DNA from: Ipomoea triloba | Lineage: Eukaryota > Streptophyta > Magnoliopsida > Solanales > Convolvulaceae | Direction: 5' to 3' | Assembly (NCBI RefSeq): GCF_003576645.1 | Contig: NC_044925.1 | Span: 21,877,127 to 21,941,126 of the forward strand | Length of the DNA stretch: 64,000 nt | In this document: piece by piece, positions 32,247 through 47,279 of the stretch | Numbering within the stretch: the first letter of the stretch is position 1 | How the letters are laid out: the number at the start of each line of letters is the position of its first letter | Notes under the pieces: model-generated | Database searches by the model: none | Seen by the model: the letters and a program-made list of their open reading frames with translations, nothing else | Told to the model about the DNA's origin: nothing | Position numbers and translations under genes: made by a program

Positions 32247-33184
32247 GGAAAAAGTGTCAAATTAACCCCATAAGTATAGTGGATAGTGCAATTAAACCCC
32301 CTAAGTGAAAAAAAGCTTCATTCAAGCCCCCTAAACTTGCAAAAAAGTGCAATTGAGTCTTAAATGACTTGTTTAGCAGGTTACTGCTCCTTGGGTTAAA
32401 ATTAAGTGCAAAATTTTGTAATTTGTAACACATTTGATCATGCTATCCAATTAATTTATATTTTAAAATGATTTAAATAATTTTTAAATAAAAATTGTTT
32501 TCATAAAAAAAAAAAAAGCAAAAGTCGACAGTTGGCTTTTTGTGTATGTTTTTTTAATTATTTAAAATAATTATTTTTATATTATTAAAATAGGTTTGTA
32601 AAATTATTTTAAATAATTTAAAAATAATTATTTTAAATAACTTTAAAAAAATGAAAAATAAAATTACACTTTTCGTTTATCGGTTATAAGGTAATTGTAT
32701 AATTCATCCCTATTTGTTATTAGTAAATTGACGAAAATTACAATTTTTTTTTGTTTTGATTTTTTAAATTATTTAAAACAATTATTTTTTTAATTATTTA
32801 AAATAATTTTACAAACTTATTTTAATAATATAAAAATAATTATTTTAAATAAATAATTAAAAAAAAAACATACACAAAAAGCCAAGGGGGACTGTCGACT
32901 TTTGTTTTTTTGTTTTTTTTTTTGTTCTTAAAAATTTTTTTATTTAAAAATGATTTAAATCATTTTTAAAATATAAATTAATTTGATAGAAGGATCAAAT
33001 GTGATACAAATTACAAAATTTTACACTTAATTTTAATCCAAGGAGTAGTAACCTGCTAAACAAGTCATTTAGGACTCAATTGCACTTTTTTGCAGGTTTA
33101 GGGGGCTTGAATGGAGCTTTTTTCACTTAGAGGGCTCAATTGCACTATCCATTATACTTAGGGGGCTAATTTGACACTTTTTCC
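32247..33184. mobile_element. MULE-like non-autonomous element with 9-bp TSD
   Basis: The 938-bp element starts GGAAAAAGTGTCAAATTA and ends TAATTTGACACTTTTTCC. CAATTTATA is repeated exactly outside both ends (32238-32246 and 33185-33193), the 9-bp target duplication characteristic of Mutator-like elements. The two arms are complementary for several hundred bases, including GCAAAAGTCGACAGTTGGC on the left and the inverse with GGGACTGTCGACTTTTG on the right. The centre is AT-rich palindromic sequence. No transposase is encoded. Confidence 0.8.
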
Positions 33185-33850
33185 CAATTTATATTAATAT
33201 CATTCTCAAAAGTATTAATAATTAACCCCTGAGTTAATTAATTAGAATCTTTTCTTAATTAAAATCCCCAAGGATTGCATTAAAATTCATGAGCTCCATG
33301 TAACAATTTGGCTTGAACACAGAAGATTAATGTCATGTTATCTCTATAGTTGCATGCCCCTCATTCAATCATGTGGTGATCACCTAAACATGCCAAAGGA
33401 AATTTCTATCGTGAGACCTTCTCATTGATCCTTGTTAGTTAGACAGGTCAAGTCGTAGATAACTAGGTCTGTAAGTATAACAATTTCAATTATAAGTATT
33501 AGACTATTTATCATTAGTAACAATCATGTACCCTAAATAGTATCACAATTTCAATTATAAGTATTACAATATTTATCATAAGTAATGATTTATTTTTAAT
33601 TCAAATCGATATTAAATTTTCTACAATAAGTATTACAATTTCTTTTCTAAGTAACCTTTCATATATAAGTACTACAAGATTTACATTAAAATTACACTTT
33701 GTAAGTATCACAATTTTAGTTATAAGCTAAGTCTTACAATATTTAATTTATCATTAGTAATAATCATTTTACCATAAATAATATCATAATTTCACATATA
33801 AATATTATAATATAAGTCAAATTATGCGTTGCTCCACCTTTATTTACGTA

Positions 33851-34058
33851 GTATTTGAGTAAAAAACAAGCATAAATGAACACAAAAATGAAGCAATTTA
33901 TTGACATATCAGACATATAAATGTTGGCCGTAACAAATGGAAAAAAAATGTTAGTATTTGAGTAAAAAACAAGCATAAATGAACACAAAAATGAAGCAAT
34001 TTATTGACATATCTGACATATAAATGTTGGCCGTAACAAATGGAAAAAAAAAATGTTA
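33851..34058. repeat. 103-bp tandem duplication
   Basis: The unit 33851-33953 is repeated at 33954-34058, beginning GTATTTGAGTAAAAAACAAG in both copies. Differences are one base (ATCAGACA versus ATCTGACA) and two extra A in the poly-A near the end, so the duplication is recent. No coding role is seen. Confidence 0.9.
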
Positions 34059-34243
34059 AAGAAAACTCAGAAGAGATTTTATAATACATTTGGGCCATAT
34101 ATATGCATATATGGATCATTTACACTTCACAAAGCTTTGAAGGCCTCAATACTATAAGAGTCTATGCTTAATTTTTATTTTTAAATCAAACAACGCAACT
34201 TCATTAAATTAAATCTTCAATACAAGAAGGAATGGAAAGAATG

Positions 34244-34621
34244 TCAAATAAAACGATCAGACCGAGAACGAGCAGCCCTAACTAATACATGGTCAGCCTT
34301 ATTCACTGATTTAGATATAAATTTAAAAGATATTGTATCAAAGTGTCGACACAACTCACGAAAATCCTGAAGAACACACCCTGTAAATGATAGATCCGGT
34401 AAATTGTCATTGAGTAAATTGCATACCATCTGACAGTCAGTATAAATAATGATTTTAGAATGGCCTCGCTCCTTGACCCAAGAAAGAGCCTCTTTGATTG
34501 GTACTGCCTCCATAAGATGAGCATCAGGTAAACATCTACTTTGTCCACTTTTCGCAGCAATAAACATCCCATTATGCTTAATTAGTCCTATATATACTAG
34601 TTTTTCACGCGTATTGCACAA
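34244..34621 (-). pseudogene. RNase H-like domain fragment of a plant LINE
   Basis: The frame encodes about 125 residues resembling the C-terminal RNase H-like domain (RVT_3 type) found in plant non-LTR retrotransposons and derived proteins. HLMEAVPIKEALSWVKERG, then IIIYTDCQMVCNLLN with the conserved Asp, then CRHFDTISFKFISKSVNKAD and VLVRAARS are diagnostic in order. The usual upstream WxPPPxGxxKxNxDAA segment and all of the reverse transcriptase are missing, so it is a truncated relic. No intact host gene surrounds it. Confidence 0.75.
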
Positions 34622-36137
34622 ATAGAATAATGCTCAATATTTATTTTTAAATAAGTATTTCAAAGTATATATCAATACAAGATTATATATGATATGTTCA
34701 TGCATAGGTAATTGAATGTTGAATTTGTTTATCTAAATCGATAATTCAAAGTATATCAATGTAATTATATAGGAGAGATTGATTATAATTGTCATTAAAA
34801 TAAATGTTTGCAACTTTGTAAAAACTCTAGTCTAAATAAATACTACTTTTTGTTTGAATTTCTCTAAGGCTTCATAATTCTCTTTTGGGTAGCATTGTCA
34901 TTGTCTTCATCTTCAATACTTGTCATCTACTTTTTTATTGGTAGTGTGTCATGTGCAATTGGGTTTCTGGTGGTAGTATAGAGGGCAACGTCATGCAATG
35001 CGATTATGGTGTAGGAAGCTGTGGATTTTTTTTGTTGTGTATATGAATGGATCTTAGTTGTACTATGAACTTTTGATCTTGCAAGCACTAGTTGATATTT
35101 GGTAGTGGTAGTTAATTTTCCCCTTACATGTTTCATGTGTTGTGAGGTGTGTGTCATAAATTCTCATGTGAAAGACTGAAAGTATGAAACAAAATATTAA
35201 TATTTATTATATTTGTAGAACAAAATATTACTAATGTAATATTATTATTATTATTTAATAAATAAATAATAATACTAATATATATATTTTACGTGACAAC
35301 TTTGTTTAGTAAATTAGTAATATAATATTAGTATAACATAATTATACATATTATTTATTTATTTTTTATATTACTCAAATAAATAATAATACTAATATTT
35401 TTTTTGAAGAATAATACTAATATTTTATTAATAAATAAATAATAATACTAATATTTTATATAAAAAGACAAAAAATTCTAATAGTTAACGGTAGGTTATT
35501 TTGTTGAAAACAATAATTGTTGGATGAAAATTGGTAGTAATTAAACATGTGGACTAAAACTGTAGTTTTGTTAATCCTCGTGGAACCAAACTTGATATTT
35601 GCTTTGATCTTAATTATGAAAGGACACAAACACCATTAATAATTGTAGATTCTGGCGTGGCCTAATCGGAAGAGTGATCGGAGTGAAGAATTTTGACTTT
35701 AAAAAAAATAGTGGTGGATTAAAATTGGTAGGGATTAAACATGTTAAATAAAAATGTCATTTTAATTTGCTAATGTTAATGAGACCAAAATTGGTATATT
35801 GAAATTCGACGCTGGTGGACTCGTGGTAATGTAGTTGGCAAAGGGAGAAGGGCAATTCTGGCAGACAAAGAAGAAGTATGCGCATCTATCGTTCAAGAGT
35901 GGACCAAAGGCAAGCAACGAGAAACGGTCTTCTTTTTTCCGACAACCTTAAACTGATTAACCACCCAACCATTAATATTATAACATCCTCTACGCGCTCT
36001 AAATAATAAACGGTCTTTCTTCAATTCCCAAATATATTACCAGTTCCTTCTACGCGCTCTAATGTTCTCTGATCTCTCCTCACAAATCACAAAATTCGTA
36101 ACTGAATTCTCCACCCAACAACGTTAGTTAAACAAAC
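34622..36137. other. Intergenic DNA and ROH1 upstream region
   Basis: 34622-35800 is AT-rich with AATAATACTAATATTTT repeated several times (35265-35460). 35820-36137 is less AT-rich and probably holds the ROH1 promoter and 5' UTR. The phrase TCTACGCGCTCTAA occurs twice (near 35989 and 36048) and ACGGTCTT twice. No other gene is seen. Confidence 0.5.
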
Positions 36138-37343
36138 ATGACGGATCAAGGTTCGTTCTTGAACCGCATTAGCATCCGCCGCAACCAGGTGGTCTCCGTC
36201 GAGAGCAACCCCCATGACCAAGAGCTCGAAGACCTCGAATTCTTCCAGAAACACGTCGCCGACCGCTTCTCCGAGCTCCTACCCGCCACCAAAACAGCTG
36301 ACGGCGACGCGGCCGACTCGCCCGCGTGCGACCACGCGCCTCTCCTCTCCATCTCCTGGTTCCGGAAACTTCTAGACGCATTCCTCCTCTGCGAGGCCGA
36401 GTTTAAAGCCGTGGTTCTTATCGGGCGTGACCCGTTGCAGTTCTCGAAGCCGCCGCTCGATCGGCTCATCCCCGATCTCCTTGACCGCTCCGTTAAGGCG
36501 CTCGACATTTGTAACGCCGTTAGTCACGGCGTTGAGCTGGTGAGGCACTGGCAGAAGCTCGCGCAGATCGCCGTCACGTCTCTGGAGCAGAAGCCGTTAG
36601 GGGACGGGCAAGTGAGGCGCGCCAAGAAGGCGTTGAATACGCTGATGACGTCGATGACGCTGGACGACAAGGAGAACAACGCTAGCCACGGGAAACTCTC
36701 CGAGCGGAGCTGGTCGTTCGGTCGGCGCGGGACCGGGGCGTCTAATAACAAAGACAGAGCCGCGGGGAGTTTCCGGTCGTTGTCATGGTCCGTGGCCAAG
36801 TCCTGGTCGGCCGCCAAACAGATCCAAGCCATGTCCTCCAATCTGGTGGCGCCACGTGGCGGCGAGACCACGGCCTTGCCGGTTTACATCATGAGCACCG
36901 TCCTAGTGTTCGTTATGTGGGCCTTGGTTACGGCGATCCCGTGCCAGGAGCGGACCGGGCTATCCACCCATTTCCCGTTCCCCCGACAGCTGACCTGGGC
37001 ACAAGCCATGATCGGGCTCCACGAAAAAATCGCCGAGGAGTGGAAAAAGAAGGAGAAGAAAGGGGTGTCCGGACTACTAGAGGAGGTGCAAAGGATGGAG
37101 AAAGCGGCCCAGTCATTGATCGAATTCGCGGACTCGTTTCAGTTCCCGTTGGAGGAAGAAAAGGCGGACGAAGTGGCGATGCAAGTGGCGGAGATGGCGG
37201 ATATTTGCCGGAAAATGGACGACGGGCTGGTTCCATTGCAGCAACAAGTAAGAGAAGTGTTTCATAGGATCGTGAGGAGCAGGGCTGAAGTTTTGGACGT
37301 TCTTGATCAAGTTGGGAAAATGTCCGCCCCCGTTCCATATTGA
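36138..37343 (+). CDS. ROH1: ROH1/BYPASS1-like protein (DUF793)
   Basis: A single-exon gene of 401 residues. The start MTDQGSFLNRISIRRNQV and the following ELEDLEFFQKHVADRFSELL are typical of the ROH1 branch of the BPS1-like family (Pfam Roh1). Arabidopsis ROH1 was identified as an interactor of exocyst EXO70 subunits and affects secretion, for example in seed-coat mucilage. Residues about 65-180 form the helical N-terminal part. 185-235 is a Ser/Arg-rich linker. 247-268 (PVYIMSTVLVFVMWALVTAI) is a hydrophobic stretch, possibly membrane-associated. 290-400 is predominantly charged helix with likely coiled-coil character. The coding sequence is markedly GC-richer than its flanks. It lies 3 kb upstream of MDAR on the same strand, the order remembered for Arabidopsis. 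The start is the first in-frame ATG and gives full family length. Confidence 0.9.
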   Translation: MTDQGSFLNRISIRRNQVVSVESNPHDQELEDLEFFQKHVADRFSELLPATKTADGDAADSPACDHAPLLSISWFRKLLDAFLLCEAEFKAVVLIGRDPLQFSKPPLDRLIPDLLDRSVKALDICNAVSHGVELVRHWQKLAQIAVTSLEQKPLGDGQVRRAKKALNTLMTSMTLDDKENNASHGKLSERSWSFGRRGTGASNNKDRAAGSFRSLSWSVAKSWSAAKQIQAMSSNLVAPRGGETTALPVYIMSTVLVFVMWALVTAIPCQERTGLSTHFPFPRQLTWAQAMIGLHEKIAEEWKKKEKKGVSGLLEEVQRMEKAAQSLIEFADSFQFPLEEEKADEVAMQVAEMADICRKMDDGLVPLQQQVREVFHRIVRSRAEVLDVLDQVGKMSAPVPY

Positions 37344-38168
37344 GACAGACAGGACAGGCTTTCCAAATTTTGATCCAATTTTGCGCCCACTGTATTTTTA
37401 GGATTGTTTTGATGAATTTGTAGGTACTTAGAGTTTACACCTTTAAGATCTTATTAAAATCTTTTTATTGAGATCACAATTTTTTCCATATCCTGACTTA
37501 GAAAATTAGAAATAAGCAGAATTGCACAATTGTAAATTCTGAAACTTTTTACGCGTTTTTCTTATTTTCGGTATTATCTTAAATTTCTATCAATAGGTAA
37601 TTATTTAGACAAATTATCCAACATGCCAATGATGTCAATCACATCTTTTTCCATAATTTTCAAAAGAAAAAATATTATTTTTTTGAATGAAGAAGGATTA
37701 TCCAATCTTAGACTATTGATCATGGTTCACCTAGTCTTGTAAGGTAGACAATTGACATAATGTATCATTCTAATATACAAAAAGTTCATTCTTAATACAT
37801 TGAATGTTTTTTTTTTTTTTTGAAAACAATACATTGAATGTTCATGTTTTGAAAATTCATTATTTGTGTATTAAATGTACGTTATTTGATATACTATCAA
37901 ATAATGAACTTTCTCTACTCAAATACTCCGTAATAAATATTCAATATATTAAAAATGAACATTTATTCATAATTCAAATTTCAATGTGGATCATGCCACT
38001 ATATAATTTTCCTTACCCAAAACATGGATGAAAATATGCAAATTATACTTGGATCAAGGTTTACCTTACTTTGTGGTCCATGGTCCAAAACAACACATTC
38101 AGATATATGCATACAGTTAACCTATTATGTACATTCCGTTTATTTAGAGGTACATAATATATTAATTG

Positions 38169-38215
<47 letters not shown>

Positions 38216-39136
38216 NNNNNNNNNNNNNNNNNNNNNNNNNNNNNNNNNNNNNNNNNNNNNNNNNNNNNNNNNNNNNNNNNNNNNNNNNNNNNNNNNNNNN
38301 NNNNNNNNNNNNNNNNNNNNNNNNNNNNNNNNNNNNNNNNNNNNNNNNNNNNNNNNNNNNNNNNNNNNNNNNNNNNNNNNNNNNNNNNNNNNNNNNNNNN
38401 NNNNNNNNNNNNNNNNNNNNNNNNNNNNNNNNNNNNNNNNNNNNNNNNNNNNNNNNNNNNNNNNNNNNNNNNNNNNNNNNNNNNNNNNNNNNNNNNNNNN
38501 NNNNNNNNNNNNNNNNNNNNNNNNNNNNNNNNNNNNNNNNNNNNNNNNNNNNNNNNNNNNNNNNNNNNNNNNNNNNNNNNNNNNNNNNNNNNNNNNNNNN
38601 NNNNNNNNNNNNNNNNNNNNNNNNNNNNNNNNNNNNNNNNNNNNNNNNNNNNNNNNNNNNNNNNNNNNNNNNNNNNNNNNNNNNNNNNNNNNNNNNNNNN
38701 NNNNNNNNNNNNNNNNNNNNNNNNNNNNNNNNNNNNNNNNNNNNNNNNNNNNNNNNNNNNNNNNNNNNNNNNNNNNNNNNNNNNNNNNNNNNNNNNNNNN
38801 NNNNNNNNNNNNNNNNNNNNNNNNNNNNNNNNNNNNNNNNNNNNNNNNNNNNNNNNNNNNNNNNNNNNNNNNNNNNNNNNNNNNNNNNNNNNNNNNNNNN
38901 NNNNNNNNNNNNNNNNNNNNNNNNNNNNNNNNNNNNNNNNNNNNNNNNNNNNNNNNNNNNNNNNNNNNNNNNNNNNNNNNNNNNNNNNNNNNNNNNNNNN
39001 NNNNNNNNNNNNNNNNNNNNNNNNNNNNNNNNNNNNNNNNNNNNNNNNNNNNNNNNNNNNNNNNNNNNNNNNNNNNNNNNNNNNNNNNNNNNNNNNNNNN
39101 NNNNNNNNNNNNNNNNNNNNNNNNNNNNNNNNNNNN
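38216..39136. other. Assembly gap (921 N)
   Basis: The N run lies inside a TA microsatellite, which is the probable reason for the break. Confidence 0.95.
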
Positions 39137-39217
<81 letters not shown>

Positions 39218-39647
39218 CTGAAGACACATAATTTGGATGGAATCCACCATGTGCATGGTAGACCATGATCTACAATACAATCCTTATACCATAAACCAGA
39301 GTTCACAGTCCACTATGGACCCTGGTGCATGTGTATGTGTCTTATGTTGTGAAGTTTTGTGTCTTGTTTTAAGAAATTTTATACCTTAAGGGTATGAATT
39401 TTGTACATGAACAAATTAGAAATTGTGTCTTATGTTATGAATTTTTGTGTTTTTTTTTTTTGTGTTGTGAAATTATGTGCTTATGAACACATATTATGTA
39501 CCTAAATCATATTTGAAAAATAAGTAAATAATATATAACATGTATATGCGTCTTGTGTTGTGAAATTCTTTACTTTACGAGTATAAATTTTATGAACAAT
39601 TGCCATGAACCCGGATCCACCTTGCAAGGTGGACCTAGGTCAAAATA

Positions 39648-39731
39648 CACAATTTATATACTGAATGTTCACAATTTAAATTGTGAACGTTCAGTATGTA
39701 AATTGTCAACATTCAGTATATAAATTGTGTA
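39648..39731. repeat. Palindrome with a third repeat arm
   Basis: CACAATTTATATACTGAATG and the following TTCACAATTT face AAATTGTGAACGTTCAGTAT in a nearly perfect palindrome centred near 39677. A third copy of the arm (ACATTCAGTATATAAATTGT, about 39709-39728) follows directly. It is probably the core of a small foldback element. Confidence 0.6.
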
Positions 39732-40336
39732 CTTTTAGACCTGAGATTAACAGAATAATTTTCCAAATTTTGTAACATCATCATTTTGATTTAGGATCCA
39801 TAATGCTACGTGAATCTTGATCCATGATATAAATTGCCGTCTACAATATAACAATTGCTGGAAATTTACGTGGGCCAAAAACGCTGGACTCTTTACACTA
39901 TTGTGGCCCAATACAAGTTGGGCCAGGAGAGGAGAATAGATTTTGGAAGGGCAGCCCGCATAGTGTGGAGCTGCGTGGGGAAACGCTAATGGCAGTTGTC
40001 TACCGAAAGGTCAAAGATGAAGAGGAAAAAAAGTGGGAGAGTAGCACTGGCGACTGGCGTGCAGTTCCATGGCGTCTTATCACCAGAACGAATAGGCTCT
40101 CGCGGTTGGCCCGACTCTTCACCGCTTCTTAGAGCCACCCTTAAACAATTGTTACTGTTACACATTTAATAATTATTTTATTAAGCAACTATTAATTAAG
40201 TTGGATCATTTGCGGCGATCTTCCATCGATGTCTTCAGGTCTCGCTTACCTCTAGTTTTCTTCATTCTCCGATTCTCATTAAAACCTCTTAATATATTCC
40301 CATCTGCTGATTTACCAAGTTACAGTTCGTAGATTA

Positions 40337-44453
<4,117 letters not shown>

Positions 44454-44612
44454 TCCACAAGGTCAGCCATCAATCTCACAACACACTGAAATCCCTGTAC
44501 TTATTTCAATGACTCTGGCAAAATATACTCCTGGCTATCCATGAGTTTTATCCATTCTTTGGAGTTCAACCTGCCCTCGTATAAGTATCCAACCATTCCA
44601 ATTTATGCAACC

Positions 44613-44613
<1 letters not shown>

Positions 44614-44654
<41 letters not shown>
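44614..44654. repeat. GA microsatellite
   Basis: An uninterrupted GA run about 160 bp after the MDAR stop codon, probably within or just past the 3' UTR. Confidence 0.9.
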
Positions 44655-44656
<2 letters not shown>

Positions 44657-44879
44657 GGATGGATTTTAATCACGCTGGATTAGTTGGATAATCTCTAAAA
44701 ATAAAATGTTTTTATTTTGAAGTGGATTAGTATTTAGTGTTCACTTTGTGCTCTGATTGATTACTAATAAAAACTTATTGAGTTAAAGTGACCTTTTACA
44801 CTTCCAAAATGCCTTTGTAATGGTTTATACTTCCTCTGATTTCTGTTTGCAATTCTTTGAGCCATTCTTCTCTTGTTAC

Positions 44880-46690
44880 TACTTACTAGTACTGTCAAAG
44901 TTGGTCGAAGCTCGCGAGCTGACCGTCGCGGGGCGGGTGCGGGCCACGAAAAAGGCAGCATGTGAAAGAGCGGGCTTGGCCCACTAAGACTCGTAGCTCG
45001 TGCGGGCTACTCGTGGGCCAGGCCCATATATAAAACCTATATATATATAAATATAATAACCTTATTAGCCTAGACTTTGTGTCAAAGTTCTCGGCTTCTC
45101 GCGATCTCGATCACAGCGTCCTGCCTTAGTCCTCTACTAGTCTAGCCGTCTAGCGTGGTTAGCTCCAGAGTCCGGCGTCTAGCCTTTAGCTTGTCACCAT
45201 TCGGAGTCGCTAACCAGTGACCACTCCAGTGCGCCACCATGCCAACCTCCTCTCTGCCCTCTGGCCCTCCGTAGGCAAGCCGCAAGCCCATATTTATTTT
45301 TTATTTTTATCACTTTAGTTAATGTGAATTGTGTTATTTGGTATATCACTTTAGTTTATTACTTTTAAGTGTCACTTTAGTTTATCTCATGCTTATCACT
45401 TTAGTTGTGAACTGTGTTCTTTGATTTCGGTATATCACTTTACCTTATCTCCTGTTTATCACTTTAATTAATGTGAATTTATTTGGTATATCACTATGTC
45501 ACTTTAGTTTATCACTTCAATTGTCACTTTTATTGTGTAATCATTAATTTTAGGTTCGTTACGTTGGTACACAATGAGTTGTTCTCAAGGACAAAGTTCA
45601 CCCCGGTTGATACTCAAGTTAAAAAAAGACGCCTCACTTCAGATGTTTGGAATCATTTTATAAGGATTGAAAAAATTGCAAATAATTATAAAGAAATTGG
45701 TAGATGCAAGTATTGTAATAGAGAATACACTATTCGGTCACACAAGTATGGAACATCAATTTTAGGTCATCATATGAGTAGTTGTAAGCAAAACCCTAAA
45801 TATCAAGATGTGGGTAATATGCTTATTGACCATAAAGTGAAGTTGCGTGCAAAAAAGATTAATCACGATATGGTTCGTGAGATTATTAGTATCGTCATAA
45901 TTTATCATGATCTTCCATATTCTTGGGTAGAGTATACTTGGGTTAGAGCGTTGCATAAGTATTTGAATGCTGATTACAACTTTATAATTAGAAATACAGC
46001 TGCAGTAGATGTTTACATGTTTTATGATAGAGAAAAAGACAAATTAAAGAATGTGTTGTCAAAATTCCTAGTAGAATTTGTTTTGACTTTAGATATTTGG
46101 ACAACATGCACAATTGAGGGTATATTTGTTTGACTGTGCATTATATTGATAATGATTGGAAGCTAAACAGTAAGATATTAGCATTTTGTGCTATGCCTCC
46201 ACCGCATATTGACCGTGATTTAGTTAAGAAGCTTCTTGGTTGTTAAAAGATTGGGAAATTGAGGAAAAAAAATTTCTACTACTTTGGATAATGCTTCAGC
46301 TAATGATTGTATGCAAAACGTCTTGAAAGAACAACTTTGTTTACAAAATGATTTGTTGTGTAATGATCAATTTTTTTTGTGTTAGATGCTCTGCACATAT
46401 CTTGAATCTTATTGTACAAGATGGGGTTGAAAGAATTGATTATTCTTTTTTACAAAGTTCGAGAGAGCGTGAGGTATGTTAAAGCGTCGAAGGGAAGAAT
46501 GAAAATGGTTGAAAATTGTGTTGAAAAAGTAGGGATTCAGCTTAAACTTGGTTTATCTATTAATGTGCTTACTAGATGGAATTTTGCTTATAAAATGCTT
46601 GATAGTGCTATCAAGTATCAGCGTGCTTTTAGTAGTCTGCAATTACTTGATCTAAAGTATATAAGCATTGTCCTATACGGTTGAAAATTT
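44880..46690 (+). pseudogene. Broken hAT transposase (BED zinc finger, RICESLEEPER-like)
   Basis: The coding relic runs from about 45590 to 46680. The first part (to 46133) encodes a BED-type finger: RRLTSDVWNHFIRIEK, then CKYCNREY and GTSILGHHMSSC. Next come VREIISIVIIYHDLPYSWVE and the FVLTLDIWTT segment of hAT transposases. At about 46115-46133 the frame breaks. The next phase continues with CLTVHYIDNDWKL and FCAMPPPHIDRDLVKKLLGC, then stops. A third stretch (46412-46684) keeps YKVRESVRYVKASKGRMKMV and LTRWNFAYKMLDSAIKYQRA. The C-terminal dimerisation domain is absent. The GC-rich, GCTCGCGAGC-containing leader at 44895-45020 probably belongs to the element's 5' end. It cannot make a working enzyme. 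Confidence 0.8.
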
Positions 46691-47110
46691 GCACTATATG
46701 GTTGAAAATTATGCACTGCAAGTATTTATGAAAAAATTGTGTGTTTTGAGCAATTTTATTTGATTAGCCACCAGAATGTGCACTGTTAGGCACAAACTTT
46801 TGCTCTGTATGGCACAAAAACATGCACTACAGAACATAAGACTAACCTCCTAGATGGTTAATAGCATGAACTCTAAGACAGAAAACGTGCACTGTTAGGT
46901 ATAAAAATGTGCACTATTAGGCACAAAAATGTGCACTACATGAGTGAAAATTATGCACTACAAGTAACTATGAAAAATAATGAGGTAATTACGATAGTAC
47001 CCTTGATGATGCGCGTGTTTTAAAATCTGGAAGGCAATTTCATACATTGGATTAAATTAGATCTAAGACTATAATTTCATCTTATTTCTCACCTAAGGAA
47101 CATAATGTAC
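46690..47110. repeat. Repeat DNA with GTGCACT/AAAATTTGCACT phrases
   Basis: GGTTGAAAATT-TGCACTA-type phrases recur at least five times between 46675 and 46970, interleaved with AGGCACAAAAATGTGCACT. The right end (CTTATTTCTCACCTAAGGAA) resembles the ends of the local MITEs. It truncates the hAT relic on its left. Confidence 0.45.
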
Positions 47111-47122
47111 ATGAGACCCTTC

Positions 47123-47192
<70 letters not shown>

Positions 47193-47193
47193 N

Positions 47194-47250
<57 letters not shown>

Positions 47251-47276
47251 TTATTTATTTATTTATTTATTTATTT
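47123..47276. repeat. CT/TA/TTTA compound microsatellite with single N
   Basis: A CT run (47123-47140), a TA run (47141-47246, interrupted by an N at 47193) and a TTTA run (about 47247-47276). The single N marks an unresolved repeat length. Confidence 0.9.
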
Positions 47277-47279
47277 GGA

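Larger units (their letters stand above)
37344..40336. other. Intergenic DNA between ROH1 and MDAR, with gap
   Basis: It contains the ROH1 3' flank, TA runs at 38171-38215 and 39137-39209 around a 921-base gap, MITE-like sequence with GGTCCATGG / CCATGGACC-type phrases on both sides of the gap (38070-38100 and 39250-39330), and a palindrome at 39648-39731. The 300-400 bases before 40337 are less AT-rich and likely carry the MDAR promoter and 5' UTR. Confidence 0.5.

Noticed and set aside
36146..37338. Antisense and alternative frames within ROH1
   Set aside because: High GC leaves several phases open. Only the 401-codon frame has family similarity.
38024..39280. Frames of about 370-400 codons with alternating Tyr-Ile
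   Set aside because: They cross TA microsatellites and 921 Ns, so they have no coding meaning.
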